NCBI GenBank assembly: GCA_027306955.1
Contig: DAHUXX010000009.1
Span: 1 to 12,709, forward strand
From: Acetobacteraceae bacterium
GTDB lineage: Bacteria; Pseudomonadota; Alphaproteobacteria; Acetobacterales; Acetobacteraceae
Length of the DNA stretch: 12,709 nt
Reading direction: 5' to 3'
Shown: positions 7,034-12,709 of the stretch, piece after piece
How positions within the stretch are numbered: the stretch's first letter is position 1
How the letters are laid out: every line of letters begins with the position of its first letter
Translations under genes and position numbers: made by a program
Notes under the pieces: model-generated
Seen by the model: the letters and a program-made list of their open reading frames with translations, nothing else
Databases searched by the model: none
What the model was told of the DNA's origin: nothing

Positions 7034-8416
7034 ATGTCGAACCCAGGAGACGCCGACGCGACCCCGATCGCCTCGGAACGCCAGCTCGCCGAGTACCTCG
7101 CCGTCGGCTGCAAGCCCGAGAGCGCCTTCCGCCTCGGCACCGAGCACGAGAAGTTCGGTTTCTACACCAACGATCTCGCCGTGCCCCCCTACGAACGCGA
7201 GGAGGGCAGGCCGGGCGGCATCCGCGCGATGCTGGAGGGCCTGGCCAAACCCGGCTGGGCGCCGATCACCGACAGCGGCAACCTCATCGGGCTCACAGGT
7301 CCGGCCGGCGCCGCGATCTCGCTCGAGCCCGCGGGGCAGCTGGAGCTTTCCGGCGGGCCGCTCGAGGACCTGCACCAGACCCGCGCCGAGTTCGAGGCGC
7401 ATTTCGCCGATGTCCGCCGGGTCGCGGGGCCGCTCGGCATCGGTTTCGCCCCCATCGGCTTCCACCCGCTGGCGCGGCGTGAGGACATGCGCTGGATGCC
7501 CAAGGGCCGCTACGGGATCATGCGCGCCTACATGCCGAAGGTCGGCACGCGCGGGCTCGACATGATGACGCGCACCTGCACCGTGCAGGTCAATCTCGAC
7601 TACGCGTCGGAAGCGGAGATGGTGGACAAGCTGCGCGTCTCGCTCTGTCTGCAGCCGCTCGCGACCGCGCTGTTCGCTAACTCACCCTTCGTCGAGGGCA
7701 GGCCCACGGGTTATCTCTCCAACCGGGCCCATGCCTGGACCGACACGGATGGCGACCGCAGCGGCATCCCCGAGGTGTTCTTCGAGGACGGGTTCGGCTT
7801 CGAGCGCTATGCGCGCTGGATGGTCGATTCCGTGCCGATGTATTTCGTTTATCGGAACGGTCGCTATATCGATGCCTCTGGACGCTCCTTCCGCGCCTTC
7901 ATCGACGGGCGGCTTGGCATTCCCGAGGCGGGGACGGCGACCATGGGCGACTTCGCCGACCACCTCACCACCGTCTTCACCGATGTGCGGCTGAAACGCT
8001 TCATCGAGATGCGCGGCGCCGATGCCGGCTCCCTCGATATGATGCTGGCGCAATCAGCGTTCTGGGTCGGGCTGCTGTATGACGGCGCGGCATTGGCCGC
8101 GGCGAAGGCGCTGGTCGCGCGCTATGGCTGGCGCGAACTCGTGGCGCTGCGCGGTCAGGTGCCGCGCACGGGGATAGCCACGCCCTGGCGCGGCGGCACG
8201 CTGCGCGACCTCGCGCGCGAGGCGCTGGCGATCGCGCACGGCGGGTTGGCGGCACGGGAACGTTTGAACCCGGCGGGCGAGGACGAGCGCGTCTACCTCA
8301 CCCCCTTGGAGGCGATTGCCGCGGGTGCGCCCAGCCAGGCCGAGCGGTGGCTCGAGCGCTATCGCGGCCCCTGGCGCGGCGATGCCTCGGCGATGTTGCG
8401 CGAGGCGGCGATCTGA
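7034..8416 (+). CDS. gshA: Glutamate-cysteine ligase, plant/alphaproteobacterial type (class 2 GCS)
   Basis: This enzyme carries out the ATP-dependent first step of glutathione synthesis, joining the gamma-carboxyl of glutamate to cysteine. The 460-residue protein shows the metal/glutamate-binding segment RLGTEHEKFGF (33-43), the strand ISLEPAGQLELSGGP (95-109), and DMMTRTCTVQVNLDY (176-190). All are hallmarks of the plant-type GCL family and distinguish it from the unrelated E. coli GshA. The length is normal for bacterial members, which lack the plastid-targeting peptide. ATG 7034 has a modest GGAA upstream. It follows rsmE in the same direction and may share its transcript. gshB is not in the window. 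Confidence 0.95.
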   Translation: MSNPGDADATPIASERQLAEYLAVGCKPESAFRLGTEHEKFGFYTNDLAVPPYEREEGRPGGIRAMLEGLAKPGWAPITDSGNLIGLTGPAGAAISLEPAGQLELSGGPLEDLHQTRAEFEAHFADVRRVAGPLGIGFAPIGFHPLARREDMRWMPKGRYGIMRAYMPKVGTRGLDMMTRTCTVQVNLDYASEAEMVDKLRVSLCLQPLATALFANSPFVEGRPTGYLSNRAHAWTDTDGDRSGIPEVFFEDGFGFERYARWMVDSVPMYFVYRNGRYIDASGRSFRAFIDGRLGIPEAGTATMGDFADHLTTVFTDVRLKRFIEMRGADAGSLDMMLAQSAFWVGLLYDGAALAAAKALVARYGWRELVALRGQVPRTGIATPWRGGTLRDLAREALAIAHGGLAARERLNPAGEDERVYLTPLEAIAAGAPSQAERWLERYRGPWRGDASAMLREAAI

Positions 8417-8620
8417 CACGATCCTGCGACATGTCTCATTGCATAAATGGGGTATGACCGTTTCTCGGGATTTGTCGCGATGATAACGCTATCGTAGCGA
8501 AGCTTTCGCGCGCGGGACTTGCCGCGTCGCGAGGCTTCGCCGATAGTACTCAAAATGTCAGCAAGCGCATCACGCGCCGTGACGGGGGGACATGCCGGCG
8601 CGACCTTAGGGTCCGATGGC
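8417..8620 (+). promoter_or_regulatory. Leader/promoter region of the SARP-like regulator
   Basis: This stretch of about 200 bases between gshA and the preferred regulator start is AT-richer than its surroundings over 8436-8495. One weak sigma-70-like candidate is TTGTCG at 8472-8477, a 17-base spacer, and TAGCGA at 8495-8500. An imperfect inverted repeat GCGAAGCTTTCGC follows immediately at 8497-8509. The box choice is by eye and tentative. If translation begins at ATG 8555 rather than 8621, the last 66 bases are coding. Confidence 0.3.
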
Positions 8621-10651
8621 ATGCTCGTGCGTTTGCGGCTGATCGGGCAGATGGAAGCCTGGTCACTCACCTCCGAGAACATCCTGCCGACGGGGCGAAA
8701 GACCCGTGCGCTCCTGGCGACGCTCGCGCTGGCCTCGCCCCGGCCGGTGCTGCGCAGCAAGCTCGCGGAACTGCTATGGAGCCGGCGCGGCGAAGAACAG
8801 GCGCGGGCCTCGCTGCGGCAGGAAATCCACCGGCTGCTGGAGGCGATGGCGCCGCTCGGCACCCAGGTGCTGGCCATCAATCGCGACCATCTCGCGCTGC
8901 GGTCGGGAACCGTCTGGGTCGACGTGGACGAGGTGCTGCGCGCCTCGCCCACCAATCCCTCGGCGCTTTCGCTGCTCGACGGGACTCTGCTCGAGGACCT
9001 GGACGGCGTCGATCCGAGCTTCGACACCTGGCTCGCCGCGGAACGCGAGCGGCTGTCGGACCGCGCGCGCGACCTGGCGGAAACGCTGCTGCGCGAGAAG
9101 ACGGACTCGGAGAGCGTGATCCCCGCGGCCCAGCAGCTGCTCGCGATCGACCGCACACATGAGGGCGCGTGGCGGGCGCTGATGCGGGCCTATTCAGGGC
9201 GCGGCGAGCGCGGCATGGCGATTCAGGCCTACGAGCGCTGCCGCGCGGTGCTCGCGGAGATGCTGGACGCCGAACCGTCGGATGAGACGCAGGCCCTGGT
9301 CGCCGAAATCCGTTCCACCGCGCCGACCAAGCCCCCGGTCGGCACCGCACCACCGCCGCCGGTGCCGCGGCTGCCGCTGCGTGCCTCGCCGCTGGCCGAA
9401 CCGCGCGAGACGCGCGAGGCGGGCCGCGCCGAGGCCGCGAAGCCGCACCAGCGCGGCGGCACGCGCGTCGGCGTGCTGCCGCTGCAACTCGTGGGTACGA
9501 GCGAGGCGGAGGCGCATCTGTCCACGGGACTCGCCGAGGAAATCACCAGCGCCCTCGCGCGCTTCCGCTGGATGTTCCTGGTCGCCTCGTCCTCGCTGGC
9601 GCGCTTCGCGGTGCAGGCGCGCGACGAGGTCTCCATCCGCCGCGCCTTCAACATCGACTTCCTGGTCGACGGCACGGTGCAGAAAGCGGGCGAGCAGGTG
9701 CGCATCTCGCTGCGTCTGCTGGATCTGCGAGCCGGCAACCGCGTCGCCTGGTCACGCCGCTTCGACCGCCCGGCGCGCGACCTGCTGGCACTGCAGGACG
9801 AGATCGCCGCCGAGGTGGTGGCACAGATCGATCCCGAAATCCTGCTGATCGAAGGCCAGCGCGTGGCCGCGCGGCCCCTCGCCGACCCCACCGCCTACGA
9901 CCTCGTGCTGCGCGCGCTGCCGCTGCTGCACCGGCTCGAGCGCGAGCCGTTCATGGAGGCGGGCGAACTGTTGCGCCAGGCGATCGGGCAGGAGCCGGAC
10001 TATGCCGCGGCCCATGCCTGGTACGCCTACTGGCAGATGTTCCTGCTCGGCCAGTCCTGGACCACCGACCAAAAGGAAGTGCTCGCCGCGGCCGAGGCGG
10101 CAGCGGACCGCGCCATCACGCTCGACCCGCAGGACGCCAAGGCACTTACCATCGCGGGCCATGTTCGCGCCTTCCTGCACCACCGCGTGCGCGAGGGTAT
10201 CGCGCTGCACGAGCGGGCGCTGACGGTGAACCCGAACCTCGCCATGGCGTGGAATCTCTCTGGCGTGGCGCACGCCTATCTCGGCGACGTGACGGAGGCG
10301 GAACGGCGGGTTCGGCGCTACAAGCAGCTCTCGCCGATCGATCCGGCGGCGTTCTACTTCGACACCGCGGCGATCATCGTCGCCCTGATCAAGCGCGACC
10401 ACGAGGCCGCGGTGCAGGCCGGGCGCGCGGTCACCGGCATGAACCCGAATTTCTCCGCCGCCTACAAACCCTACGTGGCCGCCCTCGGCCATCTTGGCCT
10501 TGCTTCCGAAGCGCGCGACGCGCTGCGCCGGCTGCTTGCGATCGAACCGGGCTTCACGGTCAAGGCCTTCATCGCCAGTTCGCCGTTCGACCGTGTCGAG
10601 GACCGGGACCATTACGCCGCGGGGCTCAGGCTCGCCGGCCTGCCGGACTAG
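8621..10651 (+). CDS. SARP-like transcriptional regulator with BTAD, TolB/FlgO-like and TPR domains
   Basis: The protein has 676 residues from ATG 8621. Residues 1-95 form an OmpR/SARP-type winged helix, including GRKTRALLATLALA, LAELLWSRRGEEQARASLRQEIHR split across two helices. About 114-230 resembles a bacterial transcriptional activation (BTAD) TPR domain. A Pro/Ala-rich linker runs to about 280. Residues 282-400 (VGVLPL, GLAEEITSALARF, VDGTVQKAGEQVRISLRLLD) match the TolB/FlgO-like region of adenylate-cyclase-associated TPR proteins, and 420-646 is TPR-like. No cyclase catalytic motifs or membrane segments are visible, so it is probably a cytoplasmic DNA-binding regulator. AGGG lies nine bases before ATG 8621. 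ATG 8555 and TTG 8519 are in-frame alternatives without a Shine-Dalgarno. Its target is unknown; the convergent DUF6065/repeat-peptide genes are candidates by proximity only. Confidence 0.85.
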   Translation: MLVRLRLIGQMEAWSLTSENILPTGRKTRALLATLALASPRPVLRSKLAELLWSRRGEEQARASLRQEIHRLLEAMAPLGTQVLAINRDHLALRSGTVWVDVDEVLRASPTNPSALSLLDGTLLEDLDGVDPSFDTWLAAERERLSDRARDLAETLLREKTDSESVIPAAQQLLAIDRTHEGAWRALMRAYSGRGERGMAIQAYERCRAVLAEMLDAEPSDETQALVAEIRSTAPTKPPVGTAPPPPVPRLPLRASPLAEPRETREAGRAEAAKPHQRGGTRVGVLPLQLVGTSEAEAHLSTGLAEEITSALARFRWMFLVASSSLARFAVQARDEVSIRRAFNIDFLVDGTVQKAGEQVRISLRLLDLRAGNRVAWSRRFDRPARDLLALQDEIAAEVVAQIDPEILLIEGQRVAARPLADPTAYDLVLRALPLLHRLEREPFMEAGELLRQAIGQEPDYAAAHAWYAYWQMFLLGQSWTTDQKEVLAAAEAAADRAITLDPQDAKALTIAGHVRAFLHHRVREGIALHERALTVNPNLAMAWNLSGVAHAYLGDVTEAERRVRRYKQLSPIDPAAFYFDTAAIIVALIKRDHEAAVQAGRAVTGMNPNFSAAYKPYVAALGHLGLASEARDALRRLLAIEPGFTVKAFIASSPFDRVEDRDHYAAGLRLAGLPD

Positions 10652-10652
10652 A

Positions 10653-11456
10653 CTATGCGGCCCCTTCCTTTTCGCCGCCCTTGGCGCGCCGGCGCGCGGC
10701 GGCGGCGTATTCGCCGCGCGGGCGTTTCTCGGCCACGTTCGGGCGTACCACGGTGTCGTAATAATCATCCCAGTCCTCGGGCCGCCATTGCTCGAAGCCT
10801 GGCACCAGTTCCATGTCGTTCTGGCCGCGCTCCTCCAACGCCTCGCGCGGCAGGGCCTGGGCCTGCACGATCGGGTAGTCGGCGCGGAATTCGACCGGCA
10901 CACCGGTCCGGGTAACCCGGAAATTGGTGATCAGCGGGCCGAACCAGCGATCGGTCTCGATGATGCCCTCGTAGAACTCCACGGCCTGGCTGCGCGGCAG
11001 GTTGGCCGGAGGGCGCACCATCAGGCTCCAGCCCGGCGCGGTGCGCACCATCAGTCCCGTCCAGATCTGCACCAGCCCGGGCTCCTGCAACGCGCCGAGA
11101 AAGGGGGGCGAGAAACCCTTAATCTCCGGCGGCACGTGCTCGTCGAAATAGGCGGCGAAATGTGGAAACTGCGCCGCCTTCAGCGGCACCCAGCCATCAC
11201 CGCCCTCCCACGTCCAGACGAACTCGCTGCCATCCCACATCAGCGAGAAGGAGACCGGCGGAAAGATGTAATGGCCGAAGGCCGAAGCGGTGGTCACCGG
11301 CTCGCAGTAGCGGAAGGCGCGGGTCGGCAGCGAGCCGGCGGCGGAACGGTCGGCGCGCTGCGGCGGCCGTGCGGTCGGGATCAGGCGGTAGAACGTGACG
11401 CGCGGCGTGCGCACCGTCGCAGGTTGTTGCGTTTCCGATTTGACGTCGTCGGCCAT
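10653..11456 (-). CDS. DUF6065-type protein of unknown function, partner candidate of the repeat peptide
   Basis: I recognise this 267-residue protein as resembling the DUF6065 family, which has no established function. Tryptophan- and proline-rich segments look conserved: RAFRYCEP (46-53), GHYIFPPVSFSLMWDG (61-76), WTGLMVRTAPGWSLMVRPP (132-150), PANLPRS and ETDRWFGPL (167-175). There is a single Cys (51), no signal peptide and no membrane segment, so it is likely cytoplasmic. The C-terminal 35 residues are charged and Arg/Lys-rich. The SFSLMWDG/APGWSLMVRPP pattern suggests a beta-rich fold, but no catalytic motif is evident. ATG 11456 has a strong GGAGGA Shine-Dalgarno at ideal spacing. It lies 151 bases downstream of the repeat-peptide gene on the same strand, past a hairpin. 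Its stop is one base from the stop of the convergent regulator. Confidence 0.8.
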   Translation of the reverse strand: MADDVKSETQQPATVRTPRVTFYRLIPTARPPQRADRSAAGSLPTRAFRYCEPVTTASAFGHYIFPPVSFSLMWDGSEFVWTWEGGDGWVPLKAAQFPHFAAYFDEHVPPEIKGFSPPFLGALQEPGLVQIWTGLMVRTAPGWSLMVRPPANLPRSQAVEFYEGIIETDRWFGPLITNFRVTRTGVPVEFRADYPIVQAQALPREALEERGQNDMELVPGFEQWRPEDWDDYYDTVVRPNVAEKRPRGEYAAAARRRAKGGEKEGAA

Positions 11457-11552
11457 GGTCCGTTCCTCCGGGCAGGATACCCGATGTGATCACGCCGCAA
11501 GGTCGAAAGCGAGAGCGCCGGCGGCAGCCGATATGGGCGGGGTCAATTTGGA

Positions 11553-11578
11553 AGGGACCGGGCGCTGGCCCGGTCCCT
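11553..11578 (-). terminator. Strong hairpin between repeat-peptide gene and DUF6065 gene (terminator or attenuator)
   Basis: Arms 11553-11563 and 11568-11577/8 form an uninterrupted 11-bp GC-rich stem (AGGGACCGGGC with its complement) and a four-base loop. It lies 30 bases past the repeat-peptide stop and about 97 bases before the DUF6065 start. On the minus strand it is followed by TCCAAATTG rather than a T-run, so partial termination or transcript stabilisation is more likely than full termination. A TTGACC at about 11540-11546 on the minus strand could be a -35 for a separate DUF6065 promoter, but no good -10 follows. Confidence 0.6.
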
Positions 11579-11607
11579 GAAGCGTTCGATCCCGAGGAGG
11601 ATTGCGA

Positions 11608-11859
11608 TCAGAGTGCGGGGGACATCGCGCCGAGGCGAACCTTGGCGGCGTCGGCAACCGGCAGCGAGGGGCTCATCGCACCGAGCCGAACCGCCGGGGA
11701 CATCGCGCCGAGGCGAACCTTGGCGGAGTCGGCAACCGGCAGCGAGGGGCTCATCGCACCGAGCCGGACCGCCGGGGACATCGCGCCGAGGCGGACCTTC
11801 GCGGCGTCGGCGATCGGGAGCGACGGGGACATGGCGCCAAGGCGAACGGTGGTGGTCAT
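11608..11859 (-). CDS. Small multicore repeat peptide, six VRLGAMSP copies (unrecognised; RiPP-precursor-like)
   Basis: I do not recognise this 83-residue protein. It is MTTT, then three tandem 26-residue units (residues 5-30, 31-56, 57-82) and a final Leu. Each unit is VRLGAMSP, a nine-residue spacer SLP(I/V)AD(A/S)AK, VRLGAMSP and Ala. The octapeptide therefore occurs six times without any amino-acid change. Across copies the codons differ (GTT/GTC, CGC/CGG, CTT/CTC, GGC/GGT, GCC/GCG, TCC/AGC, CCG/CCC), always silently. ATG 11859 is preceded by GGAAGG nine bases upstream. There is no Cys, no aromatic residue and no signal peptide; the net charge is positive. Repeated cores next to a partner gene and a hairpin recall multicore RiPP precursors, but a leader of only four residues is unusual. 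A structural or binding repeat protein is the alternative. Confidence 0.75.
   Translation of the reverse strand: MTTTVRLGAMSPSLPIADAAKVRLGAMSPAVRLGAMSPSLPVADSAKVRLGAMSPAVRLGAMSPSLPVADAAKVRLGAMSPAL
11614..11847 (-). repeat. Three tandem 78-bp coding repeats
   Basis: On the minus strand the units are 11847-11770, 11769-11692 and 11691-11614. The second and third differ at only four of 78 positions; the first is more diverged. This suggests that the middle and distal units arose from a recent duplication. Each unit itself contains two diverged copies of a 24-base octapeptide module, so an older internal duplication preceded the 78-bp one. Confidence 0.9.
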
Positions 11860-11923
11860 GGTCTCGATCCTTCCTCTGGTTTCTGGCGCCTCAGGGCACC
11901 GTGGCTCTTGATGGGAGGATCAT

Positions 11924-11942
11924 GTCGGACGGAACGTCCGAC
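11924..11942. promoter_or_regulatory. Perfect 8-bp inverted repeat, operator or leader hairpin
   Basis: GTCGGACG (11924-11931) and its exact complement CGTCCGAC (11935-11942) flank a three-base GAA spacer, 65 bases upstream of the repeat-peptide ATG. It could be an operator for a dimeric regulator, or a hairpin in the 5' leader of the mRNA. No T-tract follows on the minus strand. Confidence 0.5.
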
Positions 11943-12077
11943 CACGTATTAACGCCGTGACCACGTCGTGAATACGCGGCGGGAACGTCGATTTACCGGC
12001 TCGGCGAAATTTTGAGGCCCCGACAACCAAACCTGATGACGCGTCCCAACCCGGCGCGCAAAGCGTGAGCCGCGCAC

Positions 12078-12112
12078 AAAAATCGGCGCGTCGTCGCAGC
12101 TTCTTGGCGACG
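12078..12112 (-). terminator. Weak candidate terminator of tldD
   Basis: On the minus strand CGTCGC (12112-12107) pairs with GCGACG (12097-12092) across a nine-base loop, and a run of five T follows at 12082-12078. The six-pair stem and nine-base offset to the T-run make this a weak call. Its position 59 bases past the tldD stop is appropriate. Confidence 0.3.
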
Positions 12113-12170
12113 CCCCGGCGTTCGGGAAAGATCGCTATACGGGAGCCGACGAGCGCGACGCCGGGTCGGC

Positions 12171-12709
12171 TCAGCCGGTGCCGCCCACTGTCAACCCGTG
12201 GATCATGAGCGACGGCTGGCCGACGCCGACGGGCACGCCCTGGCCGTTCTTGCCGCACGTGCCGATTCCGGGATCGAGCGCCATGTCGTTGCCGATCATG
12301 GTGATTCGCGTGAGCGCGTCAGGCCCGTTGCCGATCAGGGTCGCCCCCTTCACCGGCGCGCCGACCCGGCCGTTCTCAATCCTGTAGGCCTCGGCAGCGG
12401 AAAACACGAACTTGCCGGAGGTTATGTCCACCTGGCCACCGCCAAAATTGACGGCGTAGAGCCCGCTTTTCACCGACCGGATCATCTCCTCGGGCGAGTG
12501 GCTGCCCGCGAGCATGATGGTGTTGGTCATGCGCGGCATCGGCGCGTAGGCGTGCGATTGCCGCCTGCCGTTGCCGGAGGGTTGCGCGCCCGCCAGCCGC
12601 GCGTTCTGCCGGTCCCACAGCAAGCCGGTGAGGATCCCGTCCTCGATCAGCACGTTGCGCTGGCTCGGCGTGCCCTCGTCGTCCACGGTGATGCTGCCGC
12701 GGCGGTCCG
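12171..12709 (-). CDS. tldD: Metalloprotease TldD, C-terminal part (5' end beyond window)
   Basis: TldD with TldE/PmbA forms a heterodimeric zinc protease that degrades unfolded peptides. In E. coli it matures microcin B17 and contributes to CcdA turnover. About 178 C-terminal residues are visible. They include RRGSITVDDEGTPSQ, the segment NARLAGAQPSGNGRRQSHAYAPMPRMTNT (in two parts), FGGGQVDITSGKFVF, VKGATLIGNG, and the terminal DPGIGTCGKNGQGVPVGVGQPSL. The Cys of TCGK corresponds to the conserved C-terminal cysteine near the active site of E. coli TldD. The HExxxH zinc motif should lie in the missing part. The C-terminus is intact. The gene precedes the repeat-peptide gene on the same strand but is separated by 311 bases, so cotranscription is doubtful. 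Confidence 0.93.
   Translation of the reverse strand, partial: DRRGSITVDDEGTPSQRNVLIEDGILTGLLWDRQNARLAGAQPSGNGRRQSHAYAPMPRMTNTIMLAGSHSPEEMIRSVKSGLYAVNFGGGQVDITSGKFVFSAAEAYRIENGRVGAPVKGATLIGNGPDALTRITMIGNDMALDPGIGTCGKNGQGVPVGVGQPSLMIHGLTVGGTG

Larger units (their letters stand above)
11860..12170 (-). promoter_or_regulatory. 311-base non-coding leader/promoter region of the repeat-peptide gene
   Basis: No gene is supported between the tldD stop and the repeat-peptide start. The part at 11920-12090 is less GC-rich than its surroundings. It holds an inverted repeat (11924-11942), two direct copies of GACCACGT (11940-11947 and 11959-11966), two of GGAACGTC (11931-11938 and 11982-11989), and AATACG/CGTATT arms (11971-11976 and 11945-11950). 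A TAATAC on the minus strand at about 11947-11952 could be part of a -10, but the -35 is unclear. The long leader relative to other gaps in the window suggests dedicated regulation of the peptide gene. Confidence 0.45.

Noticed and set aside
8519..8620. Longer regulator N-terminus from TTG 8519 or ATG 8555
   Set aside because: Neither has a Shine-Dalgarno, and the added residues are low-complexity Ala/Ser/Gly. The family-like segment begins at MLVRLRLIG. ATG 8555 remains possible.
11614..11847. Possible CRISPR array
   Set aside because: The units are contiguous 78-bp coding repeats without unique spacers, and no cas genes are nearby.
11486..11911. Plus-strand open frame of 141 codons across the repeats
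   Set aside because: Differences between repeat units are replacements in this frame but silent in the minus-strand frame, so it is a shadow of the repeat-peptide gene.
11920..12258. Minus-strand open frame of 112 codons between tldD and the repeat peptide
   Set aside because: It starts inside tldD in another frame, shows no recognisable domain, has no clear Shine-Dalgarno, and runs through the inverted repeat region.
1..12709. tRNA, rRNA, transposase or integrase genes, or attachment sites
   Set aside because: Nothing resembling these was seen on either strand; evidence for horizontal transfer is limited to the unusual repeat-peptide locus.

Overview
The window is high-GC, densely coded DNA (intergenic gaps mostly under 100 bases). 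Gene content and order point to an alphaproteobacterium, most likely Rhodospirillales/Acetobacteraceae. The reasons are a transporter-less regulatory PTS operon with a short HPr kinase, the ubiA | rsmE-gshA arrangement with a plant-type glutamate-cysteine ligase, an ETF-beta-type lysine methyltransferase, and a SARP/TolB/TPR regulator. The lineage call is an inference from gene families, not a database match.

Region 1 (1-3769, minus strand) is a five-gene regulatory phosphotransferase operon, transcribed hprK, rapZ, EIIA-Man, HPr, EI. Its genes are tightly packed: a 4-base overlap, then gaps of 32, 1 and 30 bases. EI runs off the left edge. No sugar permease is present. EI would draw phosphate from PEP and pass it to HPr His30 and EIIA His9, and HprK would phosphorylate HPr Ser61.

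Region 2 (3843-8416) is housekeeping metabolism. It holds a plus-strand crotonase, a minus-strand pair ubiA then an ETF-beta-type methyltransferase, and a divergent plus-strand pair rsmE then gshA. A GC hairpin sits between the convergent crotonase and methyltransferase genes.

Region 3 (8417-12709) is the accessory-looking part. A 676-residue plus-strand regulator (SARP-like wHTH and BTAD, a TolB/FlgO-like domain, TPRs) runs tail to tail, one base apart, into a minus-strand DUF6065-type protein. Upstream of the DUF6065 gene lies a small gene (11608-11859) with a strong Shine-Dalgarno. Its 83-residue product is almost entirely three tandem 26-residue units carrying six copies of the octapeptide VRLGAMSP. 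Codon differences among the octapeptide copies are all silent in this frame, so the peptide appears to be under selection. A strong 11-bp hairpin separates it from the DUF6065 gene. A 311-base non-coding stretch with an inverted repeat and paired direct repeats lies upstream, followed by the end of the metalloprotease gene tldD.

The repeat peptide, the hairpin, DUF6065, and possibly the neighbouring TldD and SARP-like regulator, are the best candidate for an undescribed system: a multicore peptide with a dedicated partner protein. No enzymatic function can be proved from sequence alone.
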